Assembly (NCBI RefSeq): GCF_021390715.1
Contig: NZ_JAJGWT010000010.1
Span: forward strand, 9,845-73,844
DNA from: Tenacibaculum piscium
Lineage (GTDB): Bacteria; Bacteroidota; Bacteroidia; Flavobacteriales; Flavobacteriaceae
Reading direction: 5' to 3'
Length of the DNA: 64,000 nucleotides
The notes below the pieces were generated by a model. It was not told the DNA's origin. It made no database searches and saw only the letters and a program-made list of their open reading frames with translations. Made by a program: the position numbers and the translations under genes. Below, one piece after another: positions 9,021 through 18,322 of the stretch (position 1 is the first letter of the stretch; each line of letters begins with the position of its first letter).

Positions 9021-9899
9021 TTATCGTAAATTAAAGGTTGTTGTTCCTGCGTATGCGGTATCGACAAAGACACTTATGGTATATTTTCCTTTGATGATAT
9101 CGGTTCTATTGACTAAAATTAGCGATACTAAACTTAAGGTGTCATTGGTATAATTTACTTTTATGGTATCGGAATATTGGATTTGATTTCCGTCATTTAA
9201 TGTTAAAATTCCTTTAGGAGCAATTACGTTGTTATTTTGATTTATGATTTGAATAAACACGGTTTTTTCACCTGCTTCGGCGACGAGATTTTTCAATAAA
9301 TCGAAATTAATTCTAAAAGCATCGGTTCTGCTAGCTCTTGAAGTGGATGTTAATTTCCCGCTATTGCGTTCTTTCATTGCCACTACGTTGATTGTACTTG
9401 TTTTAAGAATACTACCAAGGGCTACTTTTTCTTTTAGTGCGTCATTTTTTTCAGATAAAGAGGTATTAATGGTTTCTTTTTGAGCTAAAATATCGCTGGT
9501 ATTTTTATTTTTGATAATTAATAATTGATTTTCGGTGTGTAGGGAATCTACTTGTAGGAATAATTTTTTATTTTCTTGTTGTAAGCGGATAATTTTCTGT
9601 TTGTACTTTGCGATTGTATTATAATTAGTTGCTTTTAAGTTTTTTATTTCTTCTTGCAACTTTTTCATTTTTACAATTTCAGTTTGCAATTTTTTGGAGA
9701 TATGTTTTTTTCGACCAACAACATCAGTATAATCTTTAATCATTTGGTCTAATTCCTTTTCTAACGCAGTTTTTTCATTATGAAATACTTTTTGAAGATC
9801 GCTATATTGACTTGATTTTTGAAGTGAAAAAAGTGTTAAACCTAATGTTAATAGTAGAAGTATAACAATTAGGGCGCTTTTTTTTTGTTGTAGTGTCAT
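9021..9899 (-). CDS. membrane-anchored coiled-coil protein, conserved in flavobacteria
   Basis: This protein of 292 residues has one N-terminal membrane helix (about 9-27), then a coiled coil (about 30-165) rich in Lys, Glu and Leu heptads, and a C-terminal beta-rich domain (about 175-292: KTVFIQIINQNNNVIAP, YTISVFVDTAYAG) that looks like a small beta sandwich. Similar proteins are, from memory, often mislabelled as ParA in flavobacterial genomes; no Walker motif is visible here, so that label would be wrong. An envelope-spanning structural role is an inference. It is a single gene downstream of the methyltransferase gene on the same strand. Confidence 0.7.
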   Translation of the reverse strand: MTLQQKKSALIVILLLLTLGLTLFSLQKSSQYSDLQKVFHNEKTALEKELDQMIKDYTDVVGRKKHISKKLQTEIVKMKKLQEEIKNLKATNYNTIAKYKQKIIRLQQENKKLFLQVDSLHTENQLLIIKNKNTSDILAQKETINTSLSEKNDALKEKVALGSILKTSTINVVAMKERNSGKLTSTSRASRTDAFRINFDLLKNLVAEAGEKTVFIQIINQNNNVIAPKGILTLNDGNQIQYSDTIKVNYTNDTLSLVSLILVNRTDIIKGKYTISVFVDTAYAGTTTFNLR

Positions 9900-10057
9900 A
9901 ATAATGGGGAGTGATTAGGGCTGTATTTATATGTTTTTTATTCTTTTATTTTTGTCTTTGTTTATGAATTATTATTTTTTTTTATGAATTAAGTAAGTTT
10001 GTGGTAATATTTTTGCTATAATTTTTTTCTTACTTTGATAATAATTTGGTTAATGTA

Positions 10058-10618
10058 CTATTTTTTTAAACATTCGTAAATAAAAGCGGGTGGAAAATTA
10101 CGAGATTCAAAATTTAGTTTTATGTTGTTTCCGAAGAATTCTTTCAATTTTTTATAGTAGCTTAAACTGTATTGATATTGAATAAACAGCCCATTTTTTT
10201 CTAATATTTGAAAACTTTCCTTTAGAATAGTGGTTGATATTTCAGCAGGAATAATGGTAAGTGGCAGGCTAGAAATGATATGATTTACTTTTTTGTAGCC
10301 GAGTTTTTGAATTTCGGTTGTTATTTTTTCTGCGGATGCTTTTAGCACGATTAATTGCGGATGTTTTATTTTTTTCAATTCTAGATAAAAAGCATCATTA
10401 ATTTCGAAGCAGATAAGCACGGCATTTGGTTGAATTTTTTCTAAAATACTATGGGTGATTGCACCATTTCCTGGGCCTAATTCTATAAGAACGTTTGCTG
10501 TTTCAAAATTAATTTTCCGAAGCATTTTCTTTGCTAAATACTTAGAACTAGGGGCAACGGTGCCTGATGTTTTGTAATTTTTGACCGCTTCTTTAAAGAA
10601 GTTAAATTTTTTACTCAA
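10058..10618 (-). CDS. SAM-dependent methyltransferase, phospholipid-N-methyltransferase-like
   Basis: This 186-residue protein has the class I methyltransferase motif I (VLIELGPGNGAIT, about 40-52) and an N-terminal SGTVAPSSKYLAKKM typical of the COG3963 group, which includes PmtA-like and KsgA-like enzymes. The acidic residue after beta-2 is in LICFEIND. Family knowledge suggests a lipid or rRNA substrate; the sequence does not decide. The conserved N-terminus demands the TTG at 10618, which follows directly after codons with no ATG. It is divergent from comF with 53 bases between them. Confidence 0.8.
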   Translation of the reverse strand: MSKKFNFFKEAVKNYKTSGTVAPSSKYLAKKMLRKINFETANVLIELGPGNGAITHSILEKIQPNAVLICFEINDAFYLELKKIKHPQLIVLKASAEKITTEIQKLGYKKVNHIISSLPLTIIPAEISTTILKESFQILEKNGLFIQYQYSLSYYKKLKEFFGNNIKLNFESRNFPPAFIYECLKK

Positions 10619-10671
10619 AATAATATAATGTTTTTTTTTGTATATTTCCTATTCAAATATCGCTGGTAAAG

Positions 10672-11364
10672 ATGCACTATTTAAAAGATATATTCTATTT
10701 ATTTTATCCAAAATTATGTGTCAATTGTTCTGATATGTTACTGAAAAAACAACTGTATTTATGTGTTTTTTGTCATCATAATTTGCCACTTATTGAAGAT
10801 AATCTTCCTATAAACAGTAGTTTATTACTTCCTTTTTATGGGAAATATCAGGTTGAAAATGTACGTTCTTTTATGTATTATCAGAAATTAGGAATTGGAC
10901 AAAAAATAATTCAGGAGTTAAAATATAAAAATCAGCCAGCAATTGGCGTTTTTATAGCGAATTGGTTTGGAGAGCATTTAAAAAAAACGGCTATTTTTAA
11001 GGATGTTGATTGTATAATTCCTGTACCGATTCATCCTTCAAAATTAAAAAAAAGAGGCTATAATCAGCTGACAATGTTTGGACAAAGGTTAGGACTTATT
11101 TTAAATATTGTGTATCAACCTGATATTTTAATAAAAGTAAGTTCGGCAAAAACGCAAACAACTAAGCGTCGTTTCGAGCGATTTTTGGACATCGAAAACA
11201 CGTTTAAACTAACAGATACTACTTTTTTTGAAGATAAACATATCTTATTAATTGACGATGTAATGACCACAGGCGCAACTTTAGTGGCGTGTTGTCAGGC
11301 GTTATCGGTTACCAAAAATATTCGTATCAGTATTGCAACTATGGCGAGTGTTCAAAAAGACTAA
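10672..11364 (+). CDS. comF: ComF-family phosphoribosyltransferase-like protein
   Basis: This 230-residue protein has the N-terminal four-cysteine zinc site of ComF (CVNCSDML and CVFCHH, about 16-37) and the type I phosphoribosyltransferase PRPP loop LLIDDVMTTGATL near residues 194-206. ComF is linked with DNA uptake in naturally transformable bacteria; many bacteria, flavobacteria included, keep it without proven competence. Also visible is PVPIHPSKLKKRGYNQ. The next gene starts 29 bases downstream in another frame, so the two are probably cotranscribed. Confidence 0.9.
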   Translation: MHYLKDIFYLFYPKLCVNCSDMLLKKQLYLCVFCHHNLPLIEDNLPINSSLLLPFYGKYQVENVRSFMYYQKLGIGQKIIQELKYKNQPAIGVFIANWFGEHLKKTAIFKDVDCIIPVPIHPSKLKKRGYNQLTMFGQRLGLILNIVYQPDILIKVSSAKTQTTKRRFERFLDIENTFKLTDTTFFEDKHILLIDDVMTTGATLVACCQALSVTKNIRISIATMASVQKD

Positions 11365-11393
11365 TTTTTGTTAGTGTTATTTTAGTACTTTTG

Positions 11394-13082
11394 ATGTTCT
11401 ATTTAAAGAATCAATTTGTGAAAAATAAGACATTATTTTTAGTCGTTTTAGTTGTGAGTATCCTGATGAGTTGTGCTCGAAAAGGAAGACCTGAAGGAGG
11501 TCCAAAAGATGAGGAAGCACCCATTATGATGACGGTAAAACCACCGCATAAAACGACTCATTTTAAGGCAAAAAACATTAAAATTCAATTTAATGAATAC
11601 GTTGTTTTAAAGGATTTAACCAAGCAATTAGTCGTTTCTCCTCCATTGAAATATCCACCTATTATAACGCCCCAAGGAACACCAAGTAAATATATCAATA
11701 TTAAAATTTTAGATACCCTAAAAACCAATACTACGTACACGTTTAATTTTGGAAATTCGGTACAAGATAATAACGAAAATAATGCTTTAGAAAGTTTTAA
11801 ATACGTGTTTTCTACAGGAAGTTTTATTGATTCTTTAACATTAAAAGGTTCGGTAAGAAGAATGTTATCTACTAAAAAATTAAAAAATAGTAGCGTTTTA
11901 TTATATCGTTTCGATAGTATTTATAACGATTCGATTATCTACAAAAAAAAGCCAAATTACGTAACAAGTACGTTGGATTCCACTACTTTTAAATTCACCA
12001 ATTTACAAGCAGGAAACTATTTATTATTGGCGTTAAAAGAAACATCAAGCGATTATATTTTCAGTAGTAAAACCGATGAAATAGGTTTTTATAAAGACAC
12101 GATTTCATTGCCAAAAGACACCTTAATTTCAAGTCCGATAACACTTTTTAAAGAAGTGCCATCTTATCAATTTAAAAGAGGAAAAGAAGTTTCAAAAGGA
12201 AAAATTCAATTCGGATATGAAGGACAAAAAGAAGCCTTAAAAGTCGAATTATTATCAAAAGTTCCTGCTTCTTTTAAAGCATTTTCGGCATACGAAAAAG
12301 ATAAAGACACCTTAAATTATTGGTTTACGCCACTCCAACAAGATTCTTTAACTTTTATTGTAAGTAATAAAAATAATTTAAAAGCTAACTTTAAAAATAA
12401 CTTTAAAAATAACTTTAAAAATAATTTAAAAGACACTATAACAGTGCGTTTTCGTAAAAAACAAATCGATTCTTTAGTTATTTTATCAGAAATAAAAAGT
12501 GTTTTACATTTAAAAGATACCTTGTTTTTAGAAACTAATAATCCGATTGTAACTTTTGATGCCTCAAAATTTTCGTTAACTTCATTAAATTCATTAGAAA
12601 ATAAAGACACTATTTTAGTTGATTTTAAAATTAAAAAACAAGCAATCAATAAGTTATCGGTTTTGTTTGATAAAACACCAGAAACTAGCTATACTTTTGG
12701 TGTTTTGCCAAAAGGATTTACCGATATATATGAAACTAGCAATGATACGTTAACATATCAATTTAAAACACGTAGCGCTCAAGAGTACGGAAGTATTATT
12801 TTAGATATCAAAAAACAAACAAATTTTCCTGTAATTATTCAACTTTTACAAAAAAAGAAAGTGCTAAAAACACAGTATATTTCTTCATCTGAAAAAGTAA
12901 TTTTTGAGTTATTACCGCCTAAAGAATATACGGTTCGAGCTATTATCGATAAAAATAAAAACACTATTTGGGATACAGGAAATTTTTTATTAAAACAACA
13001 ACCTGAACCAATACTTTATTTTAAAAACAGCTTCAAATTACGAGCCAATTGGGAAATGAATGAAGTATTTATTATTAAATAA
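11394..13082 (+). CDS. Ig-like (SbsA/Big_5-type) domain lipoprotein
   Basis: The ATG at 11394 gives 562 residues; an upstream open extension overlaps comF and lacks a signal. The N-terminus is a lipoprotein signal (FLVVLVVSILMSC) with the lipid Cys near residue 26. An Ig-like domain follows (about 45-140: KIQFNEYVVLKDL, TYTFNFGNSVQDNNEN). Such proteins are common, uncharacterised surface lipoproteins of Bacteroidota. Residues GRPEGGPKD after the Cys fit a lipoprotein-export-like acidic and glycine stretch. A tandem repeat gives FKNN several times near residues 331-346. Function is unknown. Confidence 0.85.
   Translation: MFYLKNQFVKNKTLFLVVLVVSILMSCARKGRPEGGPKDEEAPIMMTVKPPHKTTHFKAKNIKIQFNEYVVLKDLTKQLVVSPPLKYPPIITPQGTPSKYINIKILDTLKTNTTYTFNFGNSVQDNNENNALESFKYVFSTGSFIDSLTLKGSVRRMLSTKKLKNSSVLLYRFDSIYNDSIIYKKKPNYVTSTLDSTTFKFTNLQAGNYLLLALKETSSDYIFSSKTDEIGFYKDTISLPKDTLISSPITLFKEVPSYQFKRGKEVSKGKIQFGYEGQKEALKVELLSKVPASFKAFSAYEKDKDTLNYWFTPLQQDSLTFIVSNKNNLKANFKNNFKNNFKNNLKDTITVRFRKKQIDSLVILSEIKSVLHLKDTLFLETNNPIVTFDASKFSLTSLNSLENKDTILVDFKIKKQAINKLSVLFDKTPETSYTFGVLPKGFTDIYETSNDTLTYQFKTRSAQEYGSIILDIKKQTNFPVIIQLLQKKKVLKTQYISSSEKVIFELLPPKEYTVRAIIDKNKNTIWDTGNFLLKQQPEPILYFKNSFKLRANWEMNEVFIIK
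12387..12422 (+). repeat. in-frame 12-bp tandem repeat inside lipoprotein gene
   Basis: Three perfect copies of AACTTTAAAAAT, then a degenerate fourth copy. Each copy codes for four residues (N-F-K-N in register), so changes in copy number would keep the frame. Confidence 0.9.
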
Positions 13083-13083
13083 C

Positions 13084-13115
13084 AAAAAACCTCAGAAATT
13101 AATCTGAGGTTTTTT
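13084..13115. terminator. bidirectional terminator
   Basis: Arms 13084-13096 and 13103-13115 are exact, with a 6-base loop, A-rich left and T-rich right flanks, between a plus-strand and a minus-strand gene end. Confidence 0.9.
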
Positions 13116-13118
13116 TTG

Positions 13119-13508
13119 TTACTCATTATATGCACTTGCACTTGGGCAAAATAATAATTCTGTTGGATTATCAATATCATATAAATACTGATAACTTCTA
13201 GTTTCTTTTTGGCAAAATGGTGCTATTAATTTCAACATATTTTCAAACCCTTCAAGGGTGAGTACGCAAAAAAATGTCTGATTATCTTTGGTTAAAATTC
13301 CTTCATCAGAATTGAATAAACCGAAGATTAAATTACAATTTTTGGTTTGAATAAAATCAATTTCAGCGAGGTTTAATTTTTGTCTTTTTTCAATAATTGT
13401 TTCTTGAAGCAATGCGCTAAATTTAATTGCTTCGGCTTTGTTGAAGTTGTATAAACGCACTACATTTTCATCAAAACCATTGATATTCTCTATAAAATCT
13501 ACTTCCAT
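13119..13508 (-). CDS. conserved hypothetical protein upstream of polA region
   Basis: This 129-residue soluble protein has no signal peptide or membrane helix. It is acidic, with a mixed alpha-beta pattern and three scattered cysteines before a CPSASAYNE tail. I do not recognise the family. It follows polA on the same strand with 28 bases between, so it is probably cotranscribed with it, and it ends against the shared terminator. Confidence 0.65.
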   Translation of the reverse strand: MEVDFIENINGFDENVVRLYNFNKAEAIKFSALLQETIIEKRQKLNLAEIDFIQTKNCNLIFGLFNSDEGILTKDNQTFFCVLTLEGFENMLKLIAPFCQKETRSYQYLYDIDNPTELLFCPSASAYNE

Positions 13509-13536
13509 TTTTGCTTCCTTAATATTTTAATATTTT

Positions 13537-16389
13537 TTAATGTGCTTGCAACCAATTTTCACCAATTCCGATTTCAACATCTAACGGAACTTCCATTTTA
13601 AAGGCATTTTCCATTTCTTGTTTAATAATTGGTTTGATAATTTCTAATTCATCTTTATGAGCGTCAAAAACCAGTTCATCATGTACTTGCAAAAGCATTT
13701 TCGATTTAAAATTTTCTTTTTCAAATCGCTTATAAATAGTAATCATTGCGAGTTTGATAATATCGGCGGCACTTCCTTGAATTGGGGCATTTACAGCATT
13801 TCTTTCCGCTCCTGAACGCACCATTCCGTTTCTAGAATTGATATCTTTTAAATATCTACGACGATTTAAAACCGTTTCTACATAGCCATTATCACGTGCA
13901 AAATCGACTTGTTTTGCCATGTAATTTTTCAACTTCGGATAGGTTTCATAATAGGTATCAATTAATTCTTTGGCTTCTTTTCGAGATAAATCGGTTTGAT
14001 TGCTCAATCCGAATGCCGAAACCCCATAAACAATACCAAAATTGACCGTTTTTGCGTTGCTACGTTGTTCCCGAGTTACTTCATTTAAAGGAACATTAAA
14101 AACTTTTGATGCCGTAGAAGCATGAATATCTTCGCCATTTTTAAAGGCTTCCATCATGGTTTCTTCTTGGCTTAATGAGGCGATTATTCGCAATTCAATT
14201 TGAGAATAATCGGCGGCTAATAACACATAATTTTCATCTCTTGGGATAAAAGCTTTTCGAATTTCTTGTCCTCTTTTGGTACGAATCGGAATATTTTGCA
14301 AGTTCGGATTGTTAGAACTTAATCTTCCTGTGGATGCAACGGCTTGTGCATACGAGGTGTGAATACGTCCTGTTTTTGAATTTATTTCGTTGGGCAAAGC
14401 ATCAACATAGGTACTTTTTAATTTTTTATATTGGCGATATTCTTGAATATCTCGAATAATTTGATGGTCTTTTGCTAAAAAGGAAAGCACATCTTCGGCG
14501 GTTGAATATTGTCCTGTTTTTGTTTTTTTCGGTTTTTCGACCAATTTCATATTTTCAAACAAAACAATTCCTAGTTGTTTTGGAGAACCGATATTAAATT
14601 CTTCGCCAGCTTGCTGGTAAATATTTTTTTCTAAACGTTCAATATCGTTGCCTAAATCAACAGAAAGTTCTTTTAAAAATGGCACATTTAAGTTGATTCC
14701 TTCAATTTCCATGGCTGTTAAAACCGAGACTAAAGGCGTTTCAATATCATTAAATAACTTGGTTACATTTCCGCTTTCTAGCTCTTTTGTAAAATGCTCT
14801 TTTAATTGCAAGGTAATATCGGCATCTTCAACAGCATATTCGGTTTGTTTTTCGATTTCAACAGTTCGCATCGACAGTTGATTTTTCCCTTTTTTCCCAA
14901 TTAATTCTATAATTGGAACAGGTTTATAGTTTAAATAGGTTTCGGCTAAAATATCCATTCCATGACGCATATCAGGATTAATTAAATAATGCGCAATCAT
15001 GGTATCGAATAATTTTCCTTTAACGGTAATTTTATAATTTGATAAAACTTTGAGGTCATATTTTAAATTATGTCCAATTTTTTCAATGGTTGATGCTTGA
15101 AAAAACGGTTTAAATTCTTCTAAAATAGCGGTTGTTTCCTCTTGATTTTCTGGAAAAGAGACATAATATCCTTTTCCTTTTTCCCAAGAAAATGAAATTC
15201 CGATTAATTCAACTTCCAAGGCTTTTAAGCCTGTGGTTTCGGTATCAAAACATACCGATTTTTGTTGCATTAATTTAGATACTAATAATTTTCTTGCTAG
15301 TGGAGAATTTATATGTTGATAAAAATGCGGTGTATTTTCAATGGTTTTGAAGCCTGAAATGGTAGTTTCTTGGTTGGTTGTTCCTGTTCCAGGAGTGGCG
15401 AATAAGTCAAATTGTCCTGTTGTATTTGTAACAGGAATATTTTTTGTTTCTTGTTTATTCGCTATATTTTCTTCGGATGCTTTTTCACCTGCTTTTACAG
15501 GAACAGCGGCGGTAAATATTCGAACAAAGGTGTCTGCTAAACGTCGAAATTCTAAATCATTAAAGATATCGGCAGTTGCTTGAATATTTGGCTGACACAT
15601 TTCAAAATTTTCTTCATGAAATTCGACAGGAACGTCTAACATAATCGTGGCAAGTTCTTTGGATAAAAGACCAAGTTTTGCATTTTCGATTATTTTTTCT
15701 TTCATTTTTCCTTTTAAATCTGCGGTATTTGCTAGCAGATTTTCCATAGAGCCATATTGGGCTAAAAATTTCTTAGCGGTTTTATCTCCTACGCCAGGTA
15801 ATCCAGGAATATTATCGACGGCATCGCCCATCATGGCTAAATAATCGATCACTTGTTCAGGACGTTCTACCCCAAATTTTTCTTGAACTTCGGCAATTCC
15901 CCAAGTTTCGTATCCGCCTCCAAAACGAGGACGGTATATAAAAATATTTTCAGAAACTAATTGTGCAAAATCTTTATCAGGGGTTACCATAAAAACTTGA
16001 TAACCTGCTGTTTCGGCTTTTTTTGCGAGCGTTCCTATAATGTCATCGGCTTCATATCCTGTTTTTACAATTACAGGAATATTCATCGCTTCTAGCATTT
16101 TTTCGATATACGGAATGGCAATTTTAATGGCCTCAGGAGTTTCTTGTCTGTTGGCTTTATAGTCGGGGAAAGCGGTTGTTCTAGCGACCGAACCGCCACG
16201 GTCAAAACACACGGCTAAATGGTCGGGGCGTTCTCGTTTGATAACATCTAACATCGAATTGGTAAAGCCTAAAACGGCGGAAACATCCATATTTTTAGAG
16301 TTAATCCGTGGATTTTTTATAAATGCGTAATATCCTCTAAAAATTAAAGCGAAAGCATCGAGTAAAAAAAGTCTTTTTTGATTTGCCAT
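13537..16389 (-). CDS. polA: DNA polymerase I
   Basis: The full-length 950-residue enzyme has three domains. The 5'-3' exonuclease (1-290) shows DALALIFRGYYAF-like start residues and GYEADDIIGT. The 3'-5' proofreading domain (about 365-550) keeps CFDTETTG near residue 379, so the exonuclease is likely active. The polymerase domain (about 590-950) has DYSQIELR (about 727), RSNAKTVNFGIVYG and QVHDELVFD (about 898). It fills Okazaki gaps and repairs DNA. The linker at 290-345 is rich in Thr, Asn and Gln. The upstream gap of 192 bases holds no other gene. Confidence 0.98.
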   Translation of the reverse strand: MANQKRLFLLDAFALIFRGYYAFIKNPRINSKNMDVSAVLGFTNSMLDVIKRERPDHLAVCFDRGGSVARTTAFPDYKANRQETPEAIKIAIPYIEKMLEAMNIPVIVKTGYEADDIIGTLAKKAETAGYQVFMVTPDKDFAQLVSENIFIYRPRFGGGYETWGIAEVQEKFGVERPEQVIDYLAMMGDAVDNIPGLPGVGDKTAKKFLAQYGSMENLLANTADLKGKMKEKIIENAKLGLLSKELATIMLDVPVEFHEENFEMCQPNIQATADIFNDLEFRRLADTFVRIFTAAVPVKAGEKASEENIANKQETKNIPVTNTTGQFDLFATPGTGTTNQETTISGFKTIENTPHFYQHINSPLARKLLVSKLMQQKSVCFDTETTGLKALEVELIGISFSWEKGKGYYVSFPENQEETTAILEEFKPFFQASTIEKIGHNLKYDLKVLSNYKITVKGKLFDTMIAHYLINPDMRHGMDILAETYLNYKPVPIIELIGKKGKNQLSMRTVEIEKQTEYAVEDADITLQLKEHFTKELESGNVTKLFNDIETPLVSVLTAMEIEGINLNVPFLKELSVDLGNDIERLEKNIYQQAGEEFNIGSPKQLGIVLFENMKLVEKPKKTKTGQYSTAEDVLSFLAKDHQIIRDIQEYRQYKKLKSTYVDALPNEINSKTGRIHTSYAQAVASTGRLSSNNPNLQNIPIRTKRGQEIRKAFIPRDENYVLLAADYSQIELRIIASLSQEETMMEAFKNGEDIHASTASKVFNVPLNEVTREQRSNAKTVNFGIVYGVSAFGLSNQTDLSRKEAKELIDTYYETYPKLKNYMAKQVDFARDNGYVETVLNRRRYLKDINSRNGMVRSGAERNAVNAPIQGSAADIIKLAMITIYKRFEKENFKSKMLLQVHDELVFDAHKDELEIIKPIIKQEMENAFKMEVPLDVEIGIGENWLQAH

Positions 16390-16531
16390 GAGTTTTTTTT
16401 AAGCCTGTTGAAGTGTATTAAAATATGTCTTTTTTGAAAGAAAATCGCCTTAAAATAGTGAGCGTAATTTCGGGAGTAAAGCTACGAAACTTTAACAAGA
16501 CGTTAAAAATTGATTTTTAGTTGATTTTTAA

Positions 16532-16559
16532 TTGATTTTCAATAATCAAGCTATCTTTG
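16532..16559 (+). promoter_or_regulatory. Bacteroidota-type promoter for metallophosphoesterase gene
   Basis: TTG at 16532-16534 and TATCTTTG at 16552-16559, spaced by 17 bases, fit the -33/-7 pattern TTG...TAnnTTTG. The gene starts 23 bases later. Confidence 0.7.
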
Positions 16560-16582
16560 TGTTACTTTAAAATATATTTAAT

Positions 16583-17806
16583 ATGTCTCGATGGTTGGTT
16601 TCAATTTTGATTATAGTATTGGTTGTTATTATTTTTGAAGCGTATGCTTTTCAGGCGATAAAAACAATCACTAAAAACAAGTTTATTCGCTATGGTTGGT
16701 TGTGTATTGGTTTTTTAGCCTATGCTCATTTTTTTTATGTGGTACTTTCTTCGGATAGAAGTTCGGGACAAACCTTACAATTTCAGGTTGCTTTGGGCAT
16801 TCTTTTAGTGGTATTACTTCCGAAGTTATGTATGTTATTGGTATTGTTAGGCGAAGATTTTTTTCGATGGATTCAAAAGGGAATTTCATATTTTTCATCT
16901 TCTCAAACCAAAGATTTGGCAGGGCGAAGAACTTTTATCGCAAAATTAGCCTTGGCAATGGCTTCGATTCCATTATCGGGATTATTATATGGAATTTTCA
17001 AAGGGAAATATAATTATAAAGTGCTTAACTATGAGCTGAATTTTAAAGATTTACCCGAAGCTTTTGATGGTTTTACGATTACTCAAATTACGGATATTCA
17101 TTCGGGAAGTTTTACCAATAAAGAAAAAATAAGGTATGCAGTTGATTTGGTAAATCAGCAAAAATCCGATATAATTTTATTTACAGGTGATTTGGTCAAT
17201 AATTTTGCCCATGAAATGGATGATTGGATTGACATATTTCAAAAATTAGAAGCGCCTGTTGGGAAATATTCGGTCTTAGGAAATCATGATTATGGTGATT
17301 ATTCTAGCTGGAAAAATTCCGAAGATAAAATAGCAAATTTTAAGGCGATAAAAGAATTACATCCTAAAATAGGCTTTGATTTACTCTTAAATGAGCATCG
17401 CTATATCGAAAAAGACGGACAAAAAATAGCCTTGGTCGGCGTTGAAAACTGGGGGAGAGGCTTTAATAAAGCGGGCGATTTAGAAAAAGCATCTGCAAAA
17501 ATTCAGCAAGAAGATTTTAAAATTTTAATGACACACGACCCAAGTCATTGGGAAAGTAAGGTTAAAAAAGATGCTTTTAATTATCAATTAACCTTGAGCG
17601 GACACACCCACGGATTGCAATTTGGCATTGAAATTCCAGGTTGGATAAAATGGAGTCCATCACAATATGTCTATAAACAATGGGCTGGTTTGTATCAAGA
17701 ATTTGGACGCTATATAAATGTAAATAGAGGGTTTGGCTATCATGCTTTTCCAGGAAGAGTAGGGATTTGGCCAGAAATTACTGTAATCGAGTTAAAAAAA
17801 GTTTAA
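16583..17806 (+). CDS. membrane-anchored metallophosphoesterase
   Basis: This protein of 407 residues begins with several hydrophobic helices (about 1-26, 33-54, 63-92 and 115-138), then a calcineurin-like phosphoesterase domain. Metal-binding motifs are in order: TQITDIHSGS, FTGDLVNN, LGNHDYG, and LSGHTHGLQFG. This arrangement matches the YkuE/YaeI group, whose members act on phospholipid-type substrates such as UDP-diacylglucosamine-like compounds; here the substrate is not proven. The active domain probably faces the cytoplasm or periplasm according to helix number, which I cannot settle. It stands alone with its own promoter. Confidence 0.9.
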   Translation: MSRWLVSILIIVLVVIIFEAYAFQAIKTITKNKFIRYGWLCIGFLAYAHFFYVVLSSDRSSGQTLQFQVALGILLVVLLPKLCMLLVLLGEDFFRWIQKGISYFSSSQTKDLAGRRTFIAKLALAMASIPLSGLLYGIFKGKYNYKVLNYELNFKDLPEAFDGFTITQITDIHSGSFTNKEKIRYAVDLVNQQKSDIILFTGDLVNNFAHEMDDWIDIFQKLEAPVGKYSVLGNHDYGDYSSWKNSEDKIANFKAIKELHPKIGFDLLLNEHRYIEKDGQKIALVGVENWGRGFNKAGDLEKASAKIQQEDFKILMTHDPSHWESKVKKDAFNYQLTLSGHTHGLQFGIEIPGWIKWSPSQYVYKQWAGLYQEFGRYINVNRGFGYHAFPGRVGIWPEITVIELKKV

Positions 17807-17940
17807 TATTTTGTGTTTTTTAGGTCAAATTTGACAACAGTTTGAAAATAAAATGGTAAATTTCAAGGACTTATCAATAAGTGAACTAAAAAATTAAAAA
17901 TAATAATAGAATCTAAGAAAAAAACTTAAAACTATGAAAT

Positions 17941-18234
17941 ATGGCTAAATTTGGAGAACTAATAAATATTGATAAACCTGTTTTAATTGATTTTTATGCA
18001 GGCTTAAATGACTTAGAACCTCGCTTAGAAATACTTCGAGATGTTGCGGCGGCTTTAGGCGATAAGGCAAAGGTTATCAAAATTGATACGCATCAAAATC
18101 AAACGCTTACCAATGCTTTGCGTATTAAAAGCAATCCGACTTTTATCATCTATAAAAATAACGAAATACAATGGCGACAAACTGGCGAGCAAGATGCGAA
18201 TACGCTTATCGGTTTGGTGCAAAAATATTTTTAA
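17941..18234 (+). CDS. thioredoxin-fold protein without CxxC
   Basis: This 97-residue protein has the thioredoxin fold: VLIDFYA at 15-21 and the cis-proline segment SNPTFIIYK. At the place of the WCGPC active site it reads GLNDLEPRLE, so both catalytic cysteines are missing and the protein has no Cys at all. A dithiol-disulfide exchange role is ruled out by sequence; scaffold, chaperone or binding function is inferred. The conserved stretch AALGDKAKVIKID shows it is a true family member and not a random frame. It ends before a bidirectional hairpin. Confidence 0.88.
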   Translation: MAKFGELINIDKPVLIDFYAGLNDLEPRLEILRDVAAALGDKAKVIKIDTHQNQTLTNALRIKSNPTFIIYKNNEIQWRQTGEQDANTLIGLVQKYF

Positions 18235-18266
18235 CTTTTTGCGATTTTGTTTTTTAATAAAAAAGT

Positions 18267-18301
18267 AAAAAGGCATTATTTATAAAATATAACGCCTTTT
18301 T
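18267..18301. terminator. bidirectional terminator
   Basis: Arms 18267-18279 and 18289-18301 pair with a single mismatch, flanked by A and T runs, between two converging genes. Confidence 0.8.
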
Positions 18302-18322
18302 TTATAAGATTAGAATATTAAT

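Noticed and set aside
11289..11393. N-terminal extension of the lipoprotein gene into comF
   Set aside because: The signal peptide and lipobox need a start near 11394; the extension would bury them.
12317..12649. antisense open frame inside the Ig-like lipoprotein gene
   Set aside because: It mirrors the 12-bp repeat and lysine codons of the real gene; no homology or promoter.
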